Source: Mesostigma viride | Taxonomy: Eukaryota; Streptophyta; Mesostigmatophyceae; Mesostigmatales; Mesostigmataceae | Assembly: GCA_009746045.1 (NCBI GenBank) | Contig: RPFO01001614.1 | Coordinates: 42,501 to 82,500 of the forward strand | Direction: 5' to 3' | Length of the DNA stretch: 40,000 nt | Shown here: in pieces, positions 1-40,000 of the stretch | Position numbering within the stretch: the stretch's first letter is position 1 | Layout: each line of letters opens with the position of its first letter | Notes under the pieces: model-generated | What the model was told of the DNA's origin: nothing | The model's database searches: none | What the model saw: the letters and a program-made list of their open reading frames with translations, nothing else | Made by a program: the position numbers and the translations under genes

Positions 1-3073
<3,073 letters not shown>

Positions 3074-3475
3074 AAAAAAACAGGCGTCAGAACAAACAGG
3101 ATCAGCATTGATCGCAACCAAGGGAAAAAGGGATAGCTACACTTTTCTGTGCGTTGCAGCGCGGGGGGCAAAATAGCCATGCGCACGCGGACATGCTCGG
3201 CACACATTCAGGTTGTCCACGTACGACATGCAACAGCAATTGTTTTTATCATATCGGGAAACAAGTAGCAGCCTGTCAGTTTCGCAATGTACAAGGTAGG
3301 AAGCCTCCAAAGCAAAGAATGGACATGTAGACTGCTGCTGTATCGGCATGCATATCGCTATTGGGCAGACATTCTGCAGTGCCGAATGCCAGCATGCTAC
3401 CATGCCATCATGCCATCATGGCCAACCGCATACTGTCGCTCTGTGTAAAGCTAAGGAACGTGGGAGTGCAAGGAT
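3074..3475. other. Unique spacer between two arrays
   Basis: About 400 bp of non-repetitive sequence. It is open for 88 codons on the minus strand (3137-3403), but the translation is Cys-rich and resembles no family I know. It could hide a 3' UTR or a final exon of the minus-strand gene. I see nothing firm in it. Confidence 0.4.
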
Positions 3476-4886
3476 AAATAAGATACCAAGGATAGGCACC
3501 AAGGAGAGATAGGATACCAAAGACAGGATAGCAAGGATAGATAGGATACCGAAGACAGGATCGCAAGGATAGATAGGCACCAAGGAGAGATAGGTACCAA
3601 GGATAGGATACCGAAGACAGAATACCAAGGAGAGGTAGGCACCAAGGAGAGATAGGTACCAAAGATAGGTACCGAAGACAGGATCGCAAGGATAGATAGG
3701 CACCAAGGAGAGATAGGTACATAGGATGGGACACCGAAGACAGGATCGCAAGGATAGATAGGCACCAAGGAGAGATAGGTACATAGGATGGGATACCAAA
3801 GACAGGATCGCAAGGATAGACAGGCACCAAGGAGAGATAGGTACATAGGATGGGATACCGAAGACAGGATCGCAAGGAGAGACAGGCACCAAGGAGAGAT
3901 AGGTACATAGGATGGGATACCGAAGACAGGATCGCAAGGAGAGACAGGCACCAAGGAGAGATAGGTACATAGGATGGGATACCGAAGACAGGATCGCAAG
4001 GATAGACAGGCACCAAGGAGAGATAGGTACATAGGATGGGATACCGACGACAGGATCGCAAGGAGAGACAGGCACCAAGGAGAGATAGGTACATAGGATG
4101 GGATACCAAAGACAGGATCGCAAGGAGAGACAGGCACCAAGGAGAGATAGGTACATAGGATGGGATACCGAAGACAGGATCGCAAGGATAGACAGGCACC
4201 AAGGAGAGATAGGTACATAGGATGGGATACCGAAGACAGGATCGCAAGGAGAGACAGGCACCAAGGAGAGATAGGTACATAGGATGGGATACCGAAGACA
4301 GGATCGCAAGGAGAGACAGGCACCAAGGAGAGATAGGTACATAGGATGGGATACCGAAGACAGGATCGCAAGGAGAGATAGGCACCAAGGAGAGATAGGT
4401 ACATAGGATGGGATACCGAAGACAGGATCGCAAGGAGAGACAGGCACCAAGGAGAGATAGGTACATAGGATGGGATACCGAAGACAGGATCGCAAGGAGA
4501 GACAGGCACCAAGGAGAGATAGGTGCATAGGATGGGATACCAAAGACAGGATCGCAAGGAGAGATAGGCACCAAGGAGAGATAGGTACATAGGATGGGAT
4601 ACCGAAGACAGGATCGCAAGGAGAGACAGGCACCAAGGAGAGATAGGTACATAGGATGGGATACCGAAGACAGGATCGCAAGGAGAGACAGGCACCAAGG
4701 AGAGATAGGTACATAGGATGGGATACCAAAGACAGGATCGCAAGGAGAGACAGGCACCAAGGAGAGATAGGTACATAGGATGGGATACCAAAGACAGGAT
4801 CGCAAGGAGAGACAGGCACCAAGGAGAGATAGGTACATAGGATGGGATACCAAAGACAGGATCGCAAGGAGAGACAGGCACCAAGG
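3476..4886. repeat. 62-bp minisatellite, about 19 regular plus several variant copies
   Basis: Regular copies begin at 3716, 3778 and so on, every 62 bp to 4886. The left 240 bp (3476-3715) hold shorter, shuffled variants, so the array is more degenerate on that side. Each unit carries landmarks such as GGTACATAGG, GACAGGATCG and GGCACCAAGG. Because 62 is not a multiple of three and the unit lacks minus-strand stops, all three minus frames stay open for about 480-500 codons. Confidence 0.95.
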
Positions 4887-5097
4887 CTAGATGCCAGTGA
4901 CAGGGGGCGTGAGTAAACGACAGACTGCAGGCTGCCGGCAAGTGATGGTTGGGAACCATAAACTAGGGCAGAAAAAGAAGAAAGTGTTAACAGGATAAAC
5001 GATGAGTGCTTGGATAATCGTCAACGGACAAAATGATAAGGCCACGTCAGTAATCTGTCTCACCAGCAGGGGGGGGGAATCAAATAATTACATACTT

Positions 5098-5161
5098 TTA
5101 TGGTTCGGAATAGCAGTTGCTGTCACCCAGTGACCGAAGCTCAGGCACATTGTAAGGGCAA
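5098..5161 (-). CDS. Candidate last exon of the NAA40-like gene
   Basis: Weak candidate. Read on the minus strand after ...CCATAAG, it supplies the single base needed to complete the split codon left by the exon at 5264-5337. It then encodes 20 residues ending GDSNCYSEP and a TAA stop. In animal NAA40 the corresponding tail contains a Cys/Asp-rich stretch followed by SYEIL, so the likeness is faint. With this exon the protein would be 316 residues, reasonable once a 103-residue insertion is subtracted (human is 237). The pyrimidine tract is poor, and a real end farther left is equally possible. Confidence 0.25.
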
Positions 5162-5263
5162 CTTATGGTAGGCAAGACATCTGCGCAGCATTCAGGTAGG
5201 CGAGAGACCTGCGCAGCATCAATGTAGGCAAGAGACAGCCAGCAACTCATGTTGGCAACTCAC

Positions 5264-5337
5264 TTGAGCCCGGAGTAAAACTGCAGAGACGCCTGATTGC
5301 TCTTTTGGCAGGTCAGCATCACGCCCTTCATTAGATT
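5264..5337 (-). CDS. NAA40: NAA40 exon 5
   Basis: Acceptor TTTTCCCCAG precedes NLMKGVMLTCQKSNQ, and donor CTCAA|GTGAGT ends the exon in phase 2. The block corresponds to the strand and helix after the acetyl-CoA loop (human QMKKVMLTVFKHN). Reading through the donor gives a stop almost at once (AAG TGA). If the intron were retained, the protein would end after FYSGLK, lacking the conserved tail. Confidence 0.85.
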
Positions 5338-8300
5338 CTGGGGAAAACGAAATAATGAAATATGGAAAAACCCAAAGCACATCGGCCCCATCCATCCACA
5401 CCATCGCCACTACCCCCCCCCCCCCCCCCCATCCCACCCCACCCCCCCAACATACAACAGACAACATGCGCACCCATACATAAGACGGCGTTGTCAAAAG
5501 TCATAGATCGTATCATTTAGTTCTAACATCCATGGAAGGGCATACATGTAAGAAGCCAAAGTTGGCTCCTAGAATATCCTTGCAAGCGACGCATACACTA
5601 CTGCATGGTGCAATCTTGTTCTAGCACCAGTTTTCCCAATCAAGGAGATGGGCAGGGCGGCTTACCATGCAGAGTCCAGTCAATCAAAAGCCCAGACATA
5701 ATAATCTGCTAAGATCCAGCACGCACTCCCCTCAAGGATCAGCATTCACTGTGCAAATCCAACTACATTCCACAGAAGCACTTTGGTCTTTGTTTGCAAA
5801 GCACTTAGACCAACTATGCTAACTACGTGTATTTTTAGTGAAAGTTTTGGTACCACACTGGATTCCAACACAGGACCTCTGACACAATTTAACGCCTACA
5901 AGGATCTCTTAATCCCAAACTATAGCCCAACTGCTGAAAAGGCTCTTTACCGGAGAGCAGTGCTAATGTGTCTGAAATTCCACGGCCTACTGCTAGAATA
6001 ATAGATGGACACCTATTTATGGATGCATACCTTTCTTGCCACCAGCTCCATGAGCACCATGAGGTGCCGCCCGAGTCCTTTCCGCCGCGCCGCCGCTGCC
6101 AGCTGCAGCTCATAAACGTACAGCACCTCGCGCCCTTCCTCGATCACGAAACGGAACTGTACAAACGCCAGGGGGGGCGCATGAGTACCGGCCAGGGCCA
6201 GTGGTTGGGTACCAAGGGGGGGGGTCGTCCTGGCCTCATTTTCGTCTGTCCCTGCGTCCCCTATCCTCGCACCAGCATCACTTGCCGCTGTCCCGCTATC
6301 GTTCAGTGCTGTCGCAGCAACGCTCGCCTTTGTCCCAGCATTCTTTGCTTTCATTGCGGCCTCATTTATGACGGCGGCATCATTGTTTGCGCTTGACACC
6401 GCCTCAGCCCCAGCGTCCCCCGCTGCCGTGCGTGGGCTTGAGGATGCAGGGGACGGCTCGCATCGGCTTGGTGATGGAGGAGCGGGCACCGCGAACACAT
6501 AGAGGGCGTCGGATTCCAGCATCTCACGAGCCTTCAGCTTCTTCATGGCAGGCCACTCGTCGCCGTAGAACTGCGCCATGTTTTCCTGCAAATGGCAGCG
6601 GTTGAGGCCAGCGCGACAGGCGGGTGGCAGCGGTTGGGACCAGCATGATGGGGCGGGTGGCAGCAGTTGGGGCGAGCATGATGAGGCATTTGGCAGCAAT
6701 TGGGGCCAGCATGAGTAGGCGGGTGGCAGCTGTTGGGGCGAGCATGACACGGGCAGTCGACGGTAAAGGGGGGTATACAGGGGAGAAGATCTGGGGGGAG
6801 GAGGCAGAACAGGCTAACTGGTGGGACACCTGGCGCGTTGGTCAAGGGCTGTAGCCACCCATCTGAAGATAATACCCTGTCGAAGCAGTGCTCATGGCTC
6901 CAAGGGCAGAAAAGACCGGGGTGGCGGCACGTGAGGTGGCAGGTAGAGGTGCCGGCAGTATGTGTTGGGGGGGGGGAAGGGGGGAGACGGGATGGGTAGA
7001 AATAATAAGCATAATAACAAGAAGAATGATAAGAATAAGAATAAGAATAAGAATAAGAATAAGAATAAGAATAAGAATAAGAATAAGAATAAGCAGTAAT
7101 TGATGGTTTGCCTGATGCAATAGGTCAAAGCATGAGACAGGCCATAGCTCATAGCTGTGGGATTGACCCAAGTGCTTGGCTTGGGTCATGAGCTCAAGGC
7201 TGCACTACTGCAGCGATTTCTTGGATTCACATCGAGTGGGTTGTGAATGATATTTATGGGCCCCGTGTGCATGAATGTGTACAGGCACACACTGAACCTC
7301 CCCTCGCGTATGCTGGCATTCGCCCACGCACGTGCCTCCTCGATTGAACCTAAAAGCGAACTATCTGTGTCTGCTGCAGTACCTAGAAGCAGGGAATGGG
7401 TTCATTACTTGTGACAGCAAAGAGAGGCCCCAATATCAAGTGAAAATTTCCTGGCAGTGGATCATGTCATTCACTGCGGGGTTATGAGACACTGGTCTTA
7501 GTACAATAAAACAGATAGTAGCATCAGTTCATTCCTATCCTAGGACGCTGCAGTTGCAAAAGTGAACAGAATCTGTGGGCAGGGTACAGGCTTAGAAGAG
7601 TAACGGCAAATATGTGGCTTATCTTCAAGTAAACAGTTTCCCAGCTGAACTTGCTGTGACAAGTGTTAATGTATCAAGAGACAAGTGCTGGCGAGGGGCC
7701 TACCTCGAGTAGAGCGGTGATGAACCGTTGAAGCTGTTGCGATAAACCATCTGCCCTGCAGGAGAGAAGGCGGACGCTGAGGCCTGCACGTGGAGAAGCA
7801 AAGGAAGTTGTTGTTGGGCGACAAGCCATGAGGCACCCGTCGTACCGGTCAAGACATACAAACTCTAAGGAAAAGATTCTGTTTCTTGAATCCATGCCAC
7901 TGCCGCCTACTTGAAAGGTCGGCATCAGGAAAGGCATTATAAACGCATTAGAATTATGCCCCCAACCGGGTTCAATTAGGTTCACCACGTGCATTGAGCA
8001 TATGCGGGTCCAGTTATGCCAATTAGAACAGCCTGGAGGAGTGGAGGCTAACTTACCGGTCCACCCATGACAGGAGCGCCTACTAAAGATCTTTACTAGC
8101 AGCAAATTCTACACCTCAGGCGCAGAGATCTGGCATGGCCTCTACTGAGGTCAAATTACAGAACCTGTCTACAACCGTTCACGCATGCATGGATGGTCTA
8201 TCACCAGCCCAATACAGGTTACGGCCGAAAGTAAGCAAGCGACCCATGCTTAACTACAAAGGAGTTGAGAACAGCTTTCGAATCACTGCACCGTAGACCT

Positions 8301-9188
8301 GTGAGAGTAGCTTGCGTTAGCTGCTGCACGTGTCGGGGTTGACAACACAGTAACGCATTGACAATGGAGCTCAGACAAGAAAGTTGCACGGGCGAGCTAT
8401 GCATCAAATCCAAATCCACACTTGCAGCCACCAATCCTGCAAAGTTCCCCGAAGGCCCCTTGTTTGGATGGGGGCCCCCCATGCCCATTGTTTGGATGCA
8501 ATAAGGATGACTAGTTGCCTCCATAAGTTTCACAAGTTGCCTCCGGAAAGGGCGTCTAGGAAATATGGGAGCCATGGTCCTTTAGGTTTGTTTCTTATTC
8601 CTAAAAAGAACAAAGAATTTTTTTAAAATTAATCTTGGGTACTGGAGTACATTATTTTCAGAATCTTACCAAAGAGTACCACCTTTTCAAGAAACTGGTA
8701 AGTGGTATGCATGTCAGGTTAACGAATAGGACGGCAGGGTAGATTGTTTCTGGATCAAGCAGTTAGTGCTCCAGTCTTCTAGGCACTGGGTCACATCATC
8801 GCCGCCTAATCGAATCCTAGTAACGCCCAAACTTGTGGTTGTTCTTCACCGATATCGGAACACAGGTTGTCAGGCCTTACCGTTTTTCTCAAACGACAGG
8901 AAGGCGGGAAAGTCTGCGAGGGGGTCAGTCTTCGCGTACGCAGCCTTTATACACGTGTATGCGGCATTCTCTTGTTCCAGCTCCTGGCAACATCGCAAGG
9001 CAACGGCAAGGACACAGAAACTCAGGAAGAGCCGTCAGCCCCAGATTACTGGAACAGCACAGTGATGCAATACAGCGAGATTTCAACGGCAATGAAACCA
9101 AAATCCACTTAACCTTTTTCCGTTGGAGCTTTTTTTCCTTTCCCCTCGAGGTCCCTGCCTTCTTTCCACTGCTTGCGTTTGCAGGCAT
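5264..9188 (-). CDS. NAA40: N-alpha-acetyltransferase 40 (NatD), split gene, C terminus uncertain
   Basis: Exons in order: 9114-9188, 8881-8983, 7704-7783, 6031-6585, 5264-5337, all joined with compatible phases (0,1,0,0, then 2). The family transfers acetyl from acetyl-CoA to the N-terminal Ser of histones H4 and H2A. Blocks seen in the expected order are a Lys-rich N terminus, DPLADFPAF..EKNG (animal: DPLEAFPVF..YDRNG), the helix before YGDEWPAMKK, the core FRFVIEEGREVLYVYELQL, the acetyl-CoA loop RRKGLG at residues 253-258, and KGVMLTCQKSNQASLQFY. A 103-residue Ala-rich insertion (121-223) interrupts the domain. The ATG at 9188 opens a frame that joins exon 2 in phase. The start is 893 bp from that of the divergent FAN-like gene. 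Plant and animal NAA40 are the only family with this block order, so the assignment is firm. The end of the protein is not. Confidence 0.88.
5338..6030 (-). other. NAA40 intron 4
   Basis: 693 nt with a GTATGC donor at 6030 and a CAG acceptor at 5338. It contains a run of 18 C at 5413-5430 (poly-G in the transcript) followed by further C-rich sequence. Otherwise it is unremarkable AT-balanced intron, with no coding block I can defend. Confidence 0.7.
6031..6585 (-). CDS. NAA40: NAA40 exon 4 (GNAT core with Ala-rich insertion)
   Basis: 185 codons, phase 0 at both ends. It opens ENMAQFYGDEWPAMKKLK, matching the family's ..YGSEW/SEWGWKDREK region, then ALYVFAVP. A run rich in Ala, Ser, Asp and Thr (about 103 residues) follows before the fold resumes with PLAFVQFRFVIEEG and RRKGLGRHL. 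The insertion falls between two core strands, where human NAA40 has only a short turn. It stays open for more than 300 nt without a stop, and I found no convincing internal intron, so I take it as coding. Confidence 0.88.
6586..6752. repeat. 32-33-bp tandem repeat containing the NAA40 exon 4 acceptor
   Basis: Five copies in register; the second to fifth begin near 6619, 6652, 6685 and 6718, each marked by GGCAGC.GTTGGG and CAGCATGA on the plus strand. The first copy (6586 on) contains the exon 4 3' splice site, read on the minus strand as GCTGCCATTTGCAG. The functional acceptor is therefore a diverged end unit of the array. Confidence 0.85.
6753..7703 (-). other. Rest of NAA40 intron 3
   Basis: Holds a G-run block (6967-6985), an (AATAAG)n microsatellite at 7028-7094 listed separately, and about 600 bp of unique sequence. 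I see no exon in it. The intron runs from the GTAGGC donor at 7703 to the acceptor at 6586. Confidence 0.6.
7028..7094. repeat. (AATAAG)n hexanucleotide microsatellite
   Basis: About 11 units of AATAAG within NAA40 intron 3. It gives runs of alternating residues such as Arg-Ile in the plus frame, which are not coding evidence. Confidence 0.95.
7704..7783 (-). CDS. NAA40: NAA40 exon 3
   Basis: 80 nt that complete a split Gly codon and then encode LSVRLLSCRADGLSQQ and a helix ending ALLE. The human counterpart reads NGLNVSIECKRVSG. Acceptor CCACGTGCAG; donor CTCGAG|GTAGGC. A second CAG 22 nt inside the exon would drop conserved residues and break the phase, so the outer acceptor is preferred. 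Confidence 0.82.
7784..8880 (-). other. NAA40 intron 2
   Basis: 1097 nt, donor GTAAGG at 8880. Mostly unique sequence. Open stretches at 7784-8105 and 8219-8575 show no family resemblance and no fitting phase, so I treat them as chance. Confidence 0.65.
8881..8983 (-). CDS. NAA40: NAA40 exon 2
   Basis: 103 nt. Acceptor GATGTTGCCAG after a pyrimidine-rich stretch; donor AAAAACG|GTAAGG in phase 1. It encodes ELEQENAAYTCIKAAYAKT and then DPLADFPAFLSFEKN, the family's N-terminal helix followed by its DPL..FPxF signature. Confidence 0.87.
9114..9188 (-). CDS. NAA40: NAA40 exon 1 with start codon
   Basis: 25 codons from ATG at 9188 to donor AAAAAG|GTTAAG. It begins MPANASSGKKAGTS and ends KEKKLQRKK, a basic leader like that of human NAA40 (MGRKSSKAKEKK). 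In that protein such a leader is thought to help nuclear entry; here that is inference. The 130-nt intron 1 follows. Confidence 0.82.
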
Positions 9189-10081
9189 GCTGAGATTTGC
9201 TGTAAAATTTACCCAGTGTCCGTAGTATAATAAATTAATAACGACGCTCTGTCCTGCCGAAACAGGCGTCAGAAAGATTTTTTATAGATCCCGCTATAAA
9301 ATTCACCTCTGAGGCGACAAAACGCGTTGCCCGTCATTCCTGTAGGGAAACAACCAGCAAACTTTCGCTGCAGGCTCGCCATAAATATGAGCACGTCGGA
9401 CTGCATTACTACAGCATTTATATGATGCTGGCTCATCATGGCTTACAGATTGAATCGGCTGGCATTCCCGCCATTTTGGGCAAGTACGGCCGCAAACCTG
9501 GCCGAGCACAGTAACTTAGTTACAGTACATAATCTGATAGTTAGGTCGCGACGCGCCGCGCCAAGTAGAGATTCCCGCGCTCCCGCAGTGCCCGGGTGAT
9601 GACCAGTGGTCACAATCTGTCACAATAAACGCAACTGTAGTATACAGGGTAGTCAGCAGTCATGCCAGCTCGCAACTCGCAAGACAGTGACATGGCAGGA
9701 CATGGCAATGGCGGTCTTCAGAACATGTGCACGTGGTTGTCATGCGAGAGCATGCTGTGGATTGCGAGGGTGAAAGGCCATGATTGCCCATAATTAACCA
9801 AAGATGAGGGCTTTGGGGGGGCTTGCACGGGGGCGGGAGGCGTTCCGCGTTCGGATATTCACCTGCCCCCGCAGGACATGAACTTTGCAAGTGTTGACAT
9901 TGCTATTGCAATTATTTAGGAGGCTGTGATGGGTACACTAGAAAATTCTCTTGCTATGTGATCATTAGGTAACGTGTTTGCAAGTGGTGCATCGAAGCAA
10001 ATCGGGTTTATACGTTGCGCGTTGCTCTATCACGCATGGAGGCTGCTTTTGCACTCAGCATGTTTTAGAAGGCTGGCAAAA
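9189..10081. promoter_or_regulatory. Divergent intergenic region between NAA40 and the FAN-like gene
   Basis: 893 bp between two start codons that point away from each other. It must hold both 5' UTRs and probably both promoters. AT-rich patches (TTTTTTATAG near 9280, TATAATAAATT near 9226) could serve the minus gene. A CpG-rich patch lies at 9545-9600. No core element can be called with confidence. Confidence 0.5.
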
Positions 10082-39609
<29,528 letters not shown>

Positions 39610-39956
39610 GTGGGTGGGTGGGTGGGTGGGTGGGTGGGTGGGTGGGTGGGTGGGTGGGTGGGTGGGTGGGTGGGTGGGTGGGTGGGTGGGTGGGTGGGTG
39701 GGTGGGTGGGTGGGTGGGTGGGTGGGTGGGTGGGTGGGTGGGTGGGTGGGTGGGTGGGTGGGTGGGTGGGGTGGGTGGGTGGGTGGGTGGGTGGGTGGGT
39801 GGGTGGGTGGCTGGGTGGCTGGGTGGGTGGGTGGGTGGGCGGGTGGGTGGGTGGGCGGGCAGGCGGGCGGGTGGGTGGGTGGGTGAGTGGGTGGGAGGGT
39901 GGGTGCTTGTGTGCGGGCAGGCGGGCGGGCGGGCAGGTGGGCGGGTGGGCGGGCGG
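39610..39956. repeat. (GTGG)n tetranucleotide array at the exon 21 donor
   Basis: About 60 near-perfect GGGT units from the donor to about 39830, with one frame slip at 39770, then increasing GGGC/GGCT variants. It has strong G-quadruplex potential in the transcript strand. Confidence 0.95.
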
Positions 39957-40000
39957 CTGTTTGCCTGTATGTGTGCCCACGTGCATTGGCGGCAGGCCCA
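39957..40000 (+). other. Intron 21, right edge of window
   Basis: Short unique sequence ending ..GGCGGCAGGCCCA. The GGCAG may be the acceptor of the next exon, but too little is visible to judge. Confidence 0.3.

Noticed and set aside
3408-4959. Three overlapping minus-strand open frames of 480-502 codons
   Set aside because: All three are the same stop-free 62-bp unit read in rotation. No family resemblance and no codon bias separate one from the others.
8219-8575. Minus-strand open frame of 118 codons in NAA40 intron 2
   Set aside because: No family block, no phase-compatible splice sites linking it to exons 2 and 3, which already join correctly.
3077-9274. Shared 15-mer AAACAGGCGTCAGAA at 3077 and about 9260
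   Set aside because: A match of this length is expected by chance about once in a window of this size, and the flanks do not match.

Overview
The window is nuclear DNA from a eukaryote. It holds two protein genes split by many introns, and the introns and flanks are full of tandem repeats. The exons are GC-rich at third codon positions and every inferred intron has GT..AG ends. Two short runs of plant-type telomeric repeat (TTTAGGG/CCCTAAA) sit inside an intron. This combination fits a photosynthetic-lineage protist, most likely a green alga, but nothing here fixes the species. Nothing suggests bacteria, a phage or CRISPR.

Layout. Positions 1-3073 are a perfect (CAA)n tract ending in (TAA)n. 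Positions 3476-4886 are a 62-bp minisatellite. On the minus strand, 5264-9188 (perhaps to 5098) carry an NAA40-type N-terminal acetyltransferase (NatD, which acetylates histone H4/H2A N termini). I read five exons plus one weak candidate last exon. An 893-bp gap (9189-10081) separates its start codon from that of a divergent plus-strand gene, and probably holds both promoters.

That second gene runs from 10082 past the right edge of the window. It encodes a FAN/NSMAF-type protein with an N-terminal PH/GRAM-like region, a BEACH domain, a low-complexity linker and WD40 repeats. I reconstruct 21 exons totalling 3489 nt (1163 codons). Every exon-exon phase matches, and the order of conserved blocks follows the family. 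At least one more exon should lie beyond 40000. Introns make up about 88 percent of the gene within the window. They include a 51-bp x 56 array (intron 2), a 50-bp x 69 array (intron 12) and many shorter arrays.

The most unusual signal is that many tandem duplications include or abut a splice site. Copies of an exon's last bases plus its 5' splice site, or of a 3' splice site plus the exon's first bases, lie next to the real one in increasingly decayed form. I count about 15 such boundaries across both genes. One (exon 8 of the FAN gene) is triplicated as an 81-bp unit whose joints carry head-to-head telomeric repeats. This may be how these introns grew, and it leaves arrays of decoy splice sites.

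The two genes have no known shared pathway: NAA40 modifies histone tails, and FAN-family proteins act in membrane signalling and trafficking. Their pairing is probably only positional. Exon assignments rest on my own reading of conserved family blocks. No alignment or transcript evidence was available.
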